A stretch of DNA of 35,001 bases, from positions 1 through 35,001 of the forward strand of contig JALNQF010000402.1 in assembly GCA_028456385.1 (NCBI GenBank), in the 5' to 3' direction. Positions 23,001 through 33,989 of the stretch are shown here, piece by piece. The notes under the pieces were generated by a model. That model saw nothing but the letters and a program-made list of their open reading frames with translations. It searched no databases and was not told where the DNA came from. This DNA comes from Ophiosphaerella korrae (lineage: Eukaryota; Ascomycota; Dothideomycetes; Pleosporales; Phaeosphaeriaceae). The translations under genes and the position numbers were made by a program. Within the stretch, counting starts at the first letter, position 1. Each line of letters begins with the position of its first letter.

Positions 23001-25091
23001 TATATTATAAAAGTAATAAGCTTTTTTTAAAGCTAGTTAAGCTACTTTAGCTTATATAGCTTACTAAATATATATATATATTAATCTATAGACTATATAT
23101 TATTTAGTTAAACTATTTAGTATTTTTTATACTTACTAGTTTAATCTTAAGTATATTTTTAGCTTTTTTACTTTAAAAGAGTACTCTCTTAGTACTATAG
23201 CTTATCTTAAGTTAATACTTATTAATTTAAAGTAAACTAAAGTATATATTATACTTCTTAGTATTTATTACTATAAATATTACCTAGTATATCTATATAC
23301 ACCTATATATACCTATAAAAATAATATCTACTATTATTATACTATATATATTTAATTCTTCTTTATTTATACTTTTTACTACTATATTAAGTAAAAAAGT
23401 AATAAAGAAGCTCTACTCTTTTACTAATATATCTAATAAAAAGTTAAGTTATAACTTTTTATTTATTATAGTTTCTAGCTATAGTACTATACTTATTACT
23501 ACTTTAATTATTAAGAAATATCTTAGCTTTATATAAGTAGTATTATAAAAAAAAACTTTAGTTTTTTTTTTTTTTTTTTTAATAAAGCTATATAAGCTAT
23601 AAAGTAAGAGATTAGTTTTTAAAGCTTTTTTTTTTCTAGTTTTAGTAAAACTATACTTAATATTTATTTTTTAAACTTTATATAATTAGTAATTTTATAT
23701 ATAAAATCTTTATAGTTAAAATATATAAAGAGCTAGTAATTAGCTTTATCTTTATACTACTTAGGCTTAGCTAAGTTATTTTATACTAGTTTATCTTACT
23801 TTACTTTTTTTAAAGTTTTTTTATTTTTTTCTAACTCTAACTAGTTTATTTAGTAGTTTTTCTACTTTTTTTTTACTATTTTAGTTTATAATAATTATAT
23901 TTACTTTTTTATATATAGCTAGTACTAGTATATAATATTAGCTTACTTTTTTACTTAAGTAAGTATTATTAGCCTTTTTAGTAAAAAAAGTACTAGTTAA
24001 TTTTATATTATATATAATAGTACTCTTTTATACTCTAATACTTATAGCTCTAAAGTTTAGCTTAGTAACTCTTTTTAGAGTAGATATATATACTTTAGTA
24101 AGTTTATTATAGATTATTTATATTACTATCTATAGTTTTTTAAAGTATAATAAGCTTATATTTTATATTTAATAGGTATTCTAAGTATATTTAGTATTAC
24201 TACTTTTATATTAGCTTAATTTAGTACTTATATAAAAGTAAAACTCTACTTACTTTTATAGTAAGCTTTTTAAGTTAATTTTAGTAGTTTAGAAAAGTAT
24301 TTAATACTAAATTCTACTCTTTAGATATTTATTATAAAGTATAAAGAAAACTAAAAAAAAAAAAAACTTTTAAAGTATAGTAGAGTTATAGTAGAGTTAG
24401 CTAAGTTAAGCTCTAAGAGAGCTTTAGTTAAAGAGTTTAGAAGTATTTAAGCTTAATATAGGAAGAACTTAACTAAACTAAACTTAACTTATAGATAATA
24501 TAGTAAAGTTAATAGAAGTAGAAACTTTTATATATCTTTTACTTCTAATTAAGCTCTTAGTACGTAGTTAATTAGTCTATTAAGTAATAAGCTATTATTT
24601 ACTACTATAATAGTTTTTTTTTTATAGTTATATTTTACTTTTTTTTTTTTATAAATATTTATAGAAGTTCTAGTTATAGTAAGTTTATAAGTAAGAATTA
24701 AGTTTAACTAAGTAAGCTAGTAGTAAAAGTATTTATCTTAACTACTAATTACTCTTTTACTTTATATTAAGTATAAAGCTTTTTTAAAATCTATACTTTT
24801 TTAAAGTTATAAGCCTTTTAGTACTATATATAAAGTTCTTCTAACTCTAAAGTAATATTACTTTAAGTTAAACTAGATTAGCTTTATTTACTTTATAGTA
24901 TATTAGTAATATAACTTCTTTTATTTCTTTATATATACTATATTAGAGATAGCTTATTACTTTATACTATCTTTATAGTAAGTAGTATTATAGCTATTAG
25001 CTTTTTTAATAAAATAAAATAGCTATAGTATAGTAGTAAGCTTTTTAGTATAATAGTATTTTCTAATATAATATAAGTAAAGTAATTATAA
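23000..25091 (-). other. Gypsy-C 5' region (gag and protease expected), no motif recognised
   Basis: Roughly 2 kb between RT and the 5' LTR. By position it should hold gag and protease. No zinc knuckle or retropepsin site was legible. A T19 run lies at 23562-23580. Confidence 0.4.
23562..23580. repeat. Poly-T run (19 T)
   Basis: Homopolymer inside the 5' region of Gypsy-C. On the element's coding strand it is poly-A. Confidence 0.95.
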
Positions 25092-25297
25092 TATTAAACT
25101 AGCTTACTTTAAGCTAAGTTAAGTTACTAGTAAGTTAAAAATATTATAGTAAAGATATAAAGAGTTAGGTTATAGTAAAAAGTATATTAATTAATAAAAT
25201 AATTACTAACTACTTAGTAATTCTTTTAAAGAGCTTATATACCTTTTTTTTAAAGCTAACTACTTTAAGCTAACTTAAAATAAAGTAGTTTTTAATA
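25092..25297 (-). repeat. 5' LTR of Gypsy-C (206 bp)
   Basis: Direct repeat of 17954-18159 with scattered C/T and G/A differences. On the + strand it includes AAGCTAACTACTTTAAGCTA, as in the partner LTR. Confidence 0.9.
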
Positions 25298-26164
25298 CTT
25301 AAACTTTATTATCTAAACTAACTCTAAATATTATTTATACTCTTATAGATTATATTTTATAACTTAAAAGCTTATTAGCTTTTTTATTCTTACTTTTTTT
25401 ATTTTTTCTTTTATAGCTTTTCTTTATAAGCTTTTAGTACTTATATTTTTTTAGTAACTACTTACTTTTTTTTTTTTACTATTAGTTTTTTTATAATACT
25501 CTACTATAGTATAAAATAAGTAAAGTAATAACTTAGATTAAAAAATAATATATAACTAAGATATATAAATATAATCTATAAATTTATAAAGTATATAAGT
25601 TTAAATATATTATAAATTAATAATTTAATAATTTATAATCTATTACTACTAAGATAATATATAAAGAATAAATTAATAAAGTAGTAATATATATTATTAA
25701 AATAGTATTAGTAATCTACTCTTTAACTAATAATAATTATACTTTAATATTACTTATTAAATATTATTTATTATTTATAGTTTATTATATAATTATAATA
25801 TATACTTTAGTTATAAATTTATAATTTACTTAATACTTTTTTTTAAAGCTTTAAGTAGTTAATAACTTAAAGCTTTATTATACTTATAGTATAATAAAGT
25901 ATTATAAAAAAAAAGAAATAATAAAAAAAAAGTAAGTAGTTACTAAAAAAATATAGGTACTAAAAGCTTATAAAGAAGTAAACTATTAAAGAAAAAAAGT
26001 ATAAAAAAAAGTATAGCTAATAAGCTTTTAAGTTATAAGATATAATCTATAAAAGTATAAATAATATTTAGAGTTAGTTTAGCTAATAAAGTTTAAGTTT
26101 TCTAAAACTAATAAGCTTTTAGGCTCTAGGTTTATATTAAGTATATAACTTTATAATAATAGTA

Positions 26165-26958
26165 TAAAGTACTATAAATTTAAAATAACTAGACTTTAGA
26201 ACTACTAGTACTTTAATTAGTAAGAGTATAATCTAGTAATAGTAATATAAATATAGAGTTATACTACTATAAATTATAGTAAAAACTTTTAGCTTTTTAG
26301 AACTAGTTATAAAGTAGTAAATATAAGTACTATAAAAGTAGTATTAAATGTAGTAACTTTACTTTACTATTTAAGTAATAAAGTATAAACTTAAAGTAAG
26401 TAGTATTAAACTTTACTTTAAACTCTTTTTACTAGTATAATATACTATAGTAAATATATATAATCTATAATAAACTTAAATTATAATAATTAGAATTTAA
26501 AATATATAGCTTAGTAGTCTATAATAAAGCTATAATAATATCTTTAAGTAGTAATTCTAAGAAATTCCTATTATAAACTATTTTTAAAAAAGAAAAAAAT
26601 TATTTATAAAGTAAAAAAAGTTTTATAAATACTTTATAAGTAGTTATAAGCTTATTATATAGTAAAAAAAAAAGTATATAAAGTTATTATAAAAGTAAAC
26701 TAGTATTAATATCTATAAATAAAAAATATAAATAGCTTTTTTAGTAAGTATAAAAAGTTTATAAAATATATATTAGTAAATACTAGCTATACTATAAAAC
26801 TCTTATAGAATTATAATTTAAATATAGCTAATATAAAGTTATAGTATATATAATAAGTAGTATAAAAGATTATAGAAAAAGGCTAGCTAGTAACCTAAGT
26901 AAAAGAAAGTATAATTAGAGAGTTAATATACTATAGTAATATAGTATAGAGGTTAAAG
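26165..26958 (+). pseudogene. Unrecognised relic, left half, split by Gypsy-1b
   Basis: This A-rich stretch ends at the Gypsy-1b target site and continues at 33990. From about 26705 one + frame can be read with only TAA/TAG breaks. It includes SKYKKFIKYILVNTSYTIK near 26750 and VKESIIRELIYYSNIV near 26900-26940. The same frame continues after Gypsy-1b if the element and one target copy are ignored. I do not recognise the protein. It may be another transposon's gag or an old host gene. In such AT-rich DNA a tolerant frame can arise by chance. Confidence 0.35.
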
Positions 26959-27387
26959 TGTAACAGGGTATTACTAGGGTCGACTTCCTAGTACCTAAAG
27001 GGTATTAGTAGATTAAAAGTTAATAGTAAAAGCTTAGGTTATAATCTACAATAACTTATAAACAATAGAAGATATTTTGTAACTATCTTGTATTAGTGTT
27101 CTATAGTTAAAGAATTGAATTACTAATACTATCCTAATAATACGCATCTTACTAACTATATACTTGTTGTAATCTATAATCTATAGTTACTAAGACTAGT
27201 AGATTATAGATTGTCTTAATCTATAATCTATTAATACTAAGAGTCTATAGATTATAGATTAGCCTAGGTATCCTAGTTATATATAGTCTCCTAATTAAGG
27301 TTGTTACTCTACTTATCTTATACTTTGTTAGCGCCTAGATTAGGACTAATTAGTTCTATCTCGATCTCTTCTATTATACCTATAACA
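26959..27387 (-). repeat. 3' LTR of Gypsy-1b (429 bp)
   Basis: On the + strand it starts TGTAACAGGGTATTAC and ends ACCTATAACA, so the element's TG...CA ends are intact. It matches 33556-33984 base for base in length, with differences that are almost all C/T or G/A. Positions 27171-27260 hold two adjacent hairpins. Confidence 0.95.
27171..27260. repeat. Two adjacent hairpins in the Gypsy-1 LTR
   Basis: AATCTATAATCTA occurs twice, each followed by its reverse complement TAGATTATAGATT, giving hairpin 1 at 27171-27212 and hairpin 2 at about 27218-27260. Loops contain TTACTAAGACTAG and TTAATACTAAGAG type sequence. The same arrangement is present at 4451-4545, 33767-33857 and 34762-34850. Confidence 0.88.
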
Positions 27388-27401
27388 CTATCTCCCTTCT
27401 T
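27388..27401 (-). other. Polypurine tract of Gypsy-1b
   Basis: On the minus strand AAGAAGGGAGATAG lies directly before the 3' LTR start TGTTATAGG. It is the better preserved counterpart of 4303-4316. Confidence 0.8.
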
Positions 27402-28060
27402 AGGTAAGTCTTAGTTTACTTATCCTAGAGCTAGAGTTATTAGTCTAGTTTCTTTATTAATATAGAGTTCTTTATCTTCCCTTATAACTATTTTATTTAT
27501 ACGTTGTTACTACCTCTTTACTAATCGCGTGTTACGCAATAGTATTAAAATATTTCTTTACTCTTATTATACTTCTCTTAAGTTAAACTCTAAGTCTCTT
27601 CCTTATATTATTTCTATAAATAATAGTAGGGCTTATAAGGTATATATTTATATAAATATACGTAGCTCTTATAACGTATTTAGTATTTCTCTTTCTAAGT
27701 ATAAGTTTATTATACTTATTCTTACGTCTAGGCTTAATAATAATAGAGAAAGCTATTAACTAGACTTAAGAGAAATTACTATCTTAAATTGTAGAGGCTA
27801 AAGCTAAGCGTAAGCGTATCTAGGAGCTTATATAGAGTAAGCTAGTAGAAAATTAAGCTTGTCTCTCTTGTCTTTATAAGATAAAAGCCTTAAATAATAA
27901 GAAATTAGCTAAGTAGTTAGTAGCTCTAGAAGCTAAGCTAGACTTAGATAAGGTATTTAGTGTTACTATAGTAGGTCCTACGCTAAACGTCTCTATTATC
28001 TCTCTATCTATTATTAGTAATATTAGTTCTCTTAGTTTACTACTAGGCGTTCTAGAGAGT
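27402..28060 (-). pseudogene. Gypsy-1b 3' tail beyond the chromodomain
   Basis: Counterpart of 3656-4302. On the minus strand one frame reads IDREIIETFSVGP near 28000, then SKSSLASRATNYLANFLLFK and, near 27700, KPRRKNKYNKLILRKRNTKY. Breaks are TAA/TAG only, and two Gln codons (CAA) survive where Gypsy-1a has TAA or CGA. The frame is out of phase with the chromodomain. A 76-codon open stretch on the opposite strand (27529-27759) is most likely its antisense shadow and not a gene. Confidence 0.45.
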
Positions 28061-31000
28061 TTTAACTTTAGAACTCCTCTAGTTTCTTAGAGTAATTAAG
28101 GTTGTTCTCTAGTTCCTATATTTCTTCTTATAGTTGTCCTTTTTTGTCTATACTTATCTATTCTACTAAGTAGTAGTCTCTTCTATTTTAGAACTAGTAC
28201 TATAGAATTTTCTTAACTTCTTATTCTTCTTGTTCTCTATACGTGTCTACTTTGTATACTAGTAGTTCTACTTCTAGTAGTACTTGTTCTAGTAGGGCTA
28301 CGTAGAATATTAGGTATATCTTTATTTTATTTAGTAGCTTTAATCTAAACGTAACTAGTATAACTTCTTTCTTAATTTTATATAGTCCTATTTTAACGTA
28401 GTCTAATTTTAAACTTAGTCTCTTACTTTTAATATTCTTCTATACTAACTATACTTTTTCTCTTTCTTTAAATTAAAGTCTCTTTTTATACTTCTTGTTG
28501 TAGTATTTTACTATACGATTATATAGGAATTCTAAATCTTGTCTTAGTTAATTATATATATTCTTAAGTCTATTAGTAAAACTTTCTCTTCTTAGGGACT
28601 AAGATATCTAATTTCTTAGTATCTAGTATACGTTAGGCTTAAATCTATAGTTCGTAAAGAAGAGTAATACTCTTATTACTATATTCTTTGCGCTATTATA
28701 TACTAACTATACTATAGGTAGTAGCTATACCTAATTGTTCTAGTTGTAGTTAAGGTAGTATCTTAGGTATTATTCTACTATCTAATTTATTTGTTCTAAC
28801 TATCTATCTATTTATAGATAATATACTATAGATATTATATACTTTATTCTTAATTACGCTATTATTATTCTCTATAATTTTAATGTAAATCGTACGTCTC
28901 TATCTATAACGATTTTATCTAGTAGTCTATATTAACTAATTATAGTTCCTAGAACCTAGTATATAGTAACCTCTATCCTACTTTTTTTTTTATATAGTCT
29001 AAAGTATGTATACTTTATAAGCTTATCTACTATTATTAAGATTCTATTATATTTAACCTCTAATATTAGGTTTTTAGACTTTAGTAACTTTGTAATAAAG
29101 TCTATTATAATAACTCTCTATAGTTATTTTAGTACTTCTACTAGTTGTAATATTTTATATAGTATATATCTACTATATTTATTCCTCTAGTATTCTATAT
29201 AGTCTTATAGTACTTCTATTACTAATTATCTTGCTTTTAGAATATAATAATCTTATAGTAGTCTATCTAATATTTTCTTAATACCTTAGTAACTATATAC
29301 TAGTAATTTATAGAATTATTGTATAAATTCTCTCTAGATCTTCCTTAGGATATATATTCTTCTATAAGCTTATATAAATCCTTCTTAGATTTCTAGTTTC
29401 TTTATTTCTTTAGATACTTCTTTTATTATTTTCTAAATCTATTTATCTAGCTCGCTACTCTTTCTTTTAAGTATTATAGCTATTTTATATATATTTAGGA
29501 CTAAGTGTCCTTCTTTATTCTTAACTAGAACTATACTAGTAGCGCTTACTTCTTCTTATAAGTCTAGTCTTCTACTAAGAGTATCTATAAACTAATTATC
29601 TTTCCCTTTTATATATATAATTTCTATATTAAACGTTAACAAGTATTCTTACTATCTTATATAGTATTATAATAGTTCTTTATTTATTATAAATCTTATA
29701 AGATTCTTATAGTCTATATAGACCTTTATCTAATATTTTACTCTTTATAAGTATACTCTCTATTACTTAAATACTTTGTAGATTACTAGTATTTCTTTAT
29801 TATAGATTAGGTAGTTAAGTTCTACTATCTTTATTTTCTTAGAGAAGTACTTAACTAAGTATTCTTTTTTAGTCTCTAGGTCTTCCTATATTAGTGCTAT
29901 TCTATAGACTAAGTTAGATACGTCTGTTTTTACTATTACTAGTAGGTCTAGGTTATATATTCTAATAACTAGGTTTTCTATAAACTTCTTCTTAATCTTC
30001 TTAAATACCTCGTTGTATTCCTTTATCTATTTAAACAGCGTATCTTTTTTTATAAGTCTTATTATTAGTTCTATATCTTTAGACTATCTTACTATTAACT
30101 TTCTATAAAAGTTAGCTAGCCTATAAAATTATTATACTTCTTTTAGGTTTCTTAGTGTTAGCTATTTATTAATTAACTTAATCTTTTCTAGATTAATCTT
30201 AATCTTTCCTAGTTCTATAATAAACCCTAGGAAATCTATTTCCTTTATATAGAACTCGCATTTTCTTATTTTAAGAAATATTTTAGCTTCTACTAGTTTT
30301 TCTAGTACTTTGTATATATATTATATATATTCTTCCTCTATTTCTAAGAATATAAGGATATTATCTAAGTATATAAATATAAATATATCTAAGTACTCTC
30401 TTAGTACTATATTAATCCTTTCTTAGAATACTACTAGTACATTTATTAAGCTAAATAGTATAACTAAATATTTATATAATCCCTATTATATTCTAAATAC
30501 TATTTTCTATTTATTGCCTTCTTTAATTCTAATTTAGTAGTAGGCGTTCTAGATGTCTAACTTTGTAAAGATTGTTGCTTTCTATAGTTTATCTTATATT
30601 GCGTCTATCTTTAGTAAGGAGTATTAGTTCTTGTTTATAACTACGTTAGTTTTTCTAAAGTCTACACAAGGTCTTTTGTTACTTATTCTTTTCTTATCTA
30701 TAAAGATAAGTTTGTAAGCTACTAAGGATTTAGATTCTCTTATTTATCTTTTTTTTATTGCGTTTTAAATAAATACTTGTTTAATCTTTAACTCTTCTTT
30801 TGTTTTTTAATAAACTAGGCTCTACTCTACGTCTTTTCTTTCTTCTATTTCTATTACTAAGTCCTATAGTTAATATTCTAGAAGATAATCTTTAGGTTCT
30901 ATAAGCTATTCTTCCTATTTCTTATATTCTTCTAAGAATTCTCCTTTATAGGTGTTCTTATAGGCCTTTAACGTGTCTGTTCTATAGTAGTTAATCTTTT

Positions 31001-31500
31001 TTATTCTCTAATTAATATATAGGTTAGTTATTAATAACTATAGTATACCTAATATTATATCTTGTTTATTATTAATTGTTGTTATATCTATAACTATATT
31101 CTTAATTTCTAGTCCTTCTAACCTTAGTATTAAAGGTGCTATTTTAAACTATATTAGTTCCTAGAATAGTTTTCCTTTAATTATACTTAGTTATTAAGAG
31201 TATTTCTTTATTATATACTTTATTCCTTGTATTTCTATAAACTTCTTTAATATAAAGTTTCTTGTAGCTCTACTATTAATTATTAATTATACTTTCTTTC
31301 CTTAGTATATACCTATTTTTATAATGTATAGGCCTCTTATACTTTCTAGTTTTTCTTGCTTAGGCAACTTTATAAATTATCTATCTTTCTAGGGCTATAG
31401 GCCTACTTTAAGTTTGTATTCTTTGTATTTTAGATATTTATTGTATATATATTTATACTATAGTCCTCCTTAGACGTATTTTTTAGATAGTTTTAGGCCT
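28060..31500 (-). pseudogene. Gypsy-1b pol relic: protease, RT, RNase H, integrase, chromodomain
   Basis: Minus-strand reading, right to left. The protease site near 31263-31281 reads INSRATRNF (expected DSGAT). The RT fingers near 30700 read KRPCVDFRK. The RT box at 30360-30371 reads YLDN then ILIF (expected YLDD). Nearby lie the thumb segment FLGFIIELGKI near 30210 and an RNase H start KTDVS near 29920. The RNase H end reads FIDTLSRRLDL. The integrase zinc region is near 29250-29400. The integrase core opens IDFITK with its Asp codon at 29100-29102, then IIVDKLIKYIHF. The chromodomain is near 28080-28260 (RRDYYLVE). More catalytic residues survive than in Gypsy-1a, but stops remain throughout. 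Confidence 0.92.
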
Positions 31501-32400
31501 AGTCTTACTACTACGTATCTATCTTCTAGGATTACTTCCTATCTTTAGATGTTTTCTACTAGAATTACTCTTATATAGTTATAGCCTTTTTTTCTTATAG
31601 GCTATACGCTATTGTTTACTTTAGGGTTTTTATATATAATATAATTCTTGTCTAGGTATAATATCTATAATACTTTAAAGTGTACTAGGTGTTTTAGATC
31701 TATTATTTTATTATCCCCTTCCTAGTATTTACTTCTACTAGGTATATCTATTATTAGGATATAGTATACTACTAGTACTCTTAGTATATAGGCTTTGTTA
31801 ATCTATTACGTCTTTCTTATAAGGTATTACTATTCTCTTTTTATAAGTATTCTTCTTACTATAACTATATATTACTTTATCTATTCTTAAAATAGTATAA
31901 ACTTTATTTCTTTAGGATTACGTTCTTTCTAGTCTTTATACGCTTCCTCTATACTTATAACTAGTAAGTATTTCTAAATAAACTTCTATTCTTTATTTTA
32001 TTCTTCTATATTACTTATTATATAGCTATTGTAACTATATATTATTAGCTAGGTATACTCTATATCTCTTATACTAACTTATCTCTTACTTCTTTATAGT
32101 CCTTTAGAGGTAGTTGTAGTAGTCTCTTTATCTAGTACTAGTCCTTTAGCCTAGATTAATAGTACTAGGGGCTCTTCCCCTTCTAGATCTTCTACTAGTA
32201 GGTCTATTACTTAGGCTATTTTTTCTAGCTAAGCTTTTATTCTTTTTTTTATTATAGCTACTCTCTATCTCTATTATAAGAAGTATCCTACTCCCTATTT
32301 ACTAAAAAGATGTATATAGTAGTTATCTTTGTAATAAAAGGTCTAATAGAGTATTACGTATTATATTTCTTTACTTTTAGCTACTTTCTCCTAAGGTTTA
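31500..32400 (-). other. Gypsy-1b segment between gag knuckle and protease
   Basis: About 900 bases linking the zinc knuckle to the protease. The polyprotein presumably continues here, but I see no named domain. The left part (to about 31690) is the portion shared with the start of Gypsy-1a at the window edge. Confidence 0.5.
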
Positions 32401-33494
32401 GCCTATACTTATAGTGCTTCTTTCTTCTTTTTAGTTATCTTTAACTAAGTTTCTTTCTTTAGGTCTTTAGTCTTATAATCTTTTGTAAAGTATCTAGGTT
32501 TCCTATATTTATAATATACTATATCCTTTCTCTTTTTTAATTAGTAGTCTTTTGCGTAGTAGCCTAGTTTACTATAGTTAAAGTACGTAAAGTCTTTATT
32601 TTTCTTTTTTTTTCTATCCTTATTAGTATTAAGGATTATAGAGTCTCCCTTATTATAGTTCTAGGTATAACCTCTATATTTATTCTTCTTCTATTCTTAA
32701 AGATTATTGTTAATTTATATTACCTATTACTTTAAGGCTTCTAGTATCCTTAGTTTCTTTATATGTATTATTTTGTATTAGATTTTAGAGTTTAGTCCTT
32801 ACTTAAATTGTAATATTAAAGCTAACTTATTTTATTCTATATTCTAGGATAGTTATTTAAACTATAATACGTACTTTAGAATACTTTAACTTTGTGTAAG
32901 CTTCTCTAGCTATTCTTTAGCTTATTAGGTAATATCTATGTCCCTAAATACTACTCTTATTTGTTTAGTAAAGTACTTATAACTTCTAAAAATAGCTCTA
33001 GTTTTATCCTTCTAGGTTATTAGAGAGTGTATTATATAGTCTATCTAGTAAGGTTTATACTATCTTATTACGTCTTCTTTAAGGTATAACCTAATATATA
33101 TTACCTTTTTTTCTTCTATATTAAAGTGTAGTACTTATATATCTATCTAGAGTTATACTAAGGTAATAAAAGGTCTTAGTTTCTCCCTTATTCTATTAAA
33201 CTTCTTAAGGATAGGTATCTTAGGTAGTTTTTTTGTCGCACTTATTACTAGACGTTGTATAATTAGTTCTATCTAATTCTAACCTTTAATAATAGCTTTA
33301 ATCTATACTTTATTCTACTTTGCATAATCTTATAGTTCCTTGTTCTATATTTCTAAAGTATTAATTACTATTTTTATATCTTCTTTATCTAAGATTAGAT
33401 TGTTAATTTAGTCCTTAATTATTTCCTATACAGTACTATTAGACTTATAACTACTCTTAGGGGCTTTACTTATTTTAGTTAAACTTTCTACTAT
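32400..33494 (-). pseudogene. Gypsy-1b gag relic with CCHC zinc knuckle
   Basis: The frame starts near 33494, where the minus strand has ATA in place of a likely ATG, and reads VESLTKISKAPKSSYKSNST. A zinc knuckle at 32544-32585 reads YFNYSKLGYYAKDY, the CX2CX4HX4C nucleic-acid-binding motif (family CFNCGKLGHYAKDC) with each Cys and the His changed to Tyr by G-to-A or C-to-T. Gag forms the retrotransposon particle. Stops break the frame many times. The boundary with pol is not visible. Confidence 0.85.
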
Positions 33495-33555
33495 CGTATT
33501 AGCTAGACTATGCGCTACTTACGCTTTGCTTCTTACAATAACTAAATTAGTAAGG

Positions 33556-33984
33556 TGTAATAGAGTATTACTAGAGTTAACTTCCTAGTACCTAAAGAGT
33601 ATTAGTAGATTAAGAGTTAATAGTAAAAGCTTAGGTTATAATCTACAATAACTTATAAATAATAGAAGATATTTTGCAACTATTTTGTATTAGCGTTCTA
33701 TAGTTAAAGGATTAAATTGCTAATACTATCTTAATAATACGCATCTTACTAACTATATACTTATCGTAATCTATAATCTATAGTTACTAAGACTAGTAGA
33801 TTATAGATTATCTTAATCTATAATCTATTAATGCTAAGAGTCTATAGATTATAGATTAGCCAAGGTGTCCTAGTTATATGTAGTCTCCTAATTAAAGTTG
33901 TTACCTTACTTGTCCTATACTTTATTAGCGCCTAGATTAAGACTAATTAGTTCTATCTCGATCTCTTCTATTATACCTATAATA
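33556..33984 (-). repeat. 5' LTR of Gypsy-1b (429 bp)
   Basis: Same length as 26959-27387. On the + strand it starts TGTAATAGAGTATTAC and ends ACCTATAATA, so one terminal CA is changed to TA. Paired hairpins are at 33767-33857. The minus-strand sequence after it (CCTTACTAATTTAG) should include the primer-binding site, but I could not match it to a tRNA. Confidence 0.94.
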
Positions 33985-33989
33985 TAAAA

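Larger units (their letters stand above)
17954..25297 (-). mobile_element. Gypsy-C: full-length but dead Ty3/gypsy retrotransposon (7344 bp)
   Basis: Bounded by two direct 206-bp LTRs and by a perfect 5-bp target duplication CTTAA (17949-17953 and 25298-25302). The uninterrupted site is preserved in the right arm of the surrounding inverted repeat. The minus strand carries RT and integrase in Ty3/gypsy order, and a polypurine tract lies at the inner edge of the left LTR, so transcription ran right to left. Hardly any CA or TG remains and both RT aspartates are Asn codons. About 2.2 kb lies between the integrase core and the 3' LTR, longer than expected and without a recognised domain. Confidence 0.92.
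17881..26164. repeat. Long inverted-repeat (foldback-like) unit, arms about 290 bp, split by Gypsy-C
   Basis: The left arm is 17881-17953 plus 25303-25515; the right arm, inverted, is 25875-26164. Shared stretches include TAACTTAAAAGCTTATTAGC and TAGTAACTACTTAC. Across the Gypsy-C insertion the left arm rejoins to match the unbroken right arm (AACTTAAACTTTATT). Without Gypsy-C the unit is about 940 bp, with a loop of about 350 bp (25516-25874) made almost only of A and T. It could be a MITE or foldback transposon, or an inverted duplication. No transposase frame or clear outer target duplication was found. Confidence 0.78.
26959..33984 (-). mobile_element. Gypsy-1b: complete but dead Ty3/gypsy chromovirus-like element (7026 bp)
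   Basis: Two 429-bp direct LTRs bound the element, flanked by TAAAG (26954-26958) and TAAAA (33985-33989), a 5-bp target duplication differing by one G-to-A change. The minus strand carries gag with a zinc knuckle, protease, RT, RNase H, integrase, chromodomain and 3' tail. A polypurine tract adjoins the left LTR, so the right LTR is 5'. It is the best preserved element in the window: several CAA, CAG, CA and TG sites remain where Gypsy-1a has TAA or TA. The first 30 bases of its two LTRs differ at five positions, all transitions. Confidence 0.95.

Noticed and set aside
25516..25874. Replication origin or centromere core from the nearly pure A/T loop
   Set aside because: Extreme AT content is general in this window and no specific sequence signal supports an origin or centromere.
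17881..26164. A large DNA transposon with 290-bp TIRs enclosing the whole interval
   Set aside because: The interval is mostly Gypsy-C with its own LTRs and target duplication; without it the unit is only about 940 bp and non-coding.
27171..27260. CRISPR-like array from the repeated 13-mer
   Set aside because: The repeats alternate in orientation, are only four in number, have no uniform spacers, and sit inside a retrotransposon LTR.
27529..27759. 76-codon open reading frame on the + strand, starting at GTG
   Set aside because: It lies antisense to the 3' tail of Gypsy-1b, starts with GTG, has no recognised motif, and most likely survives because RIP stops fell on the other strand. Not called as a gene.
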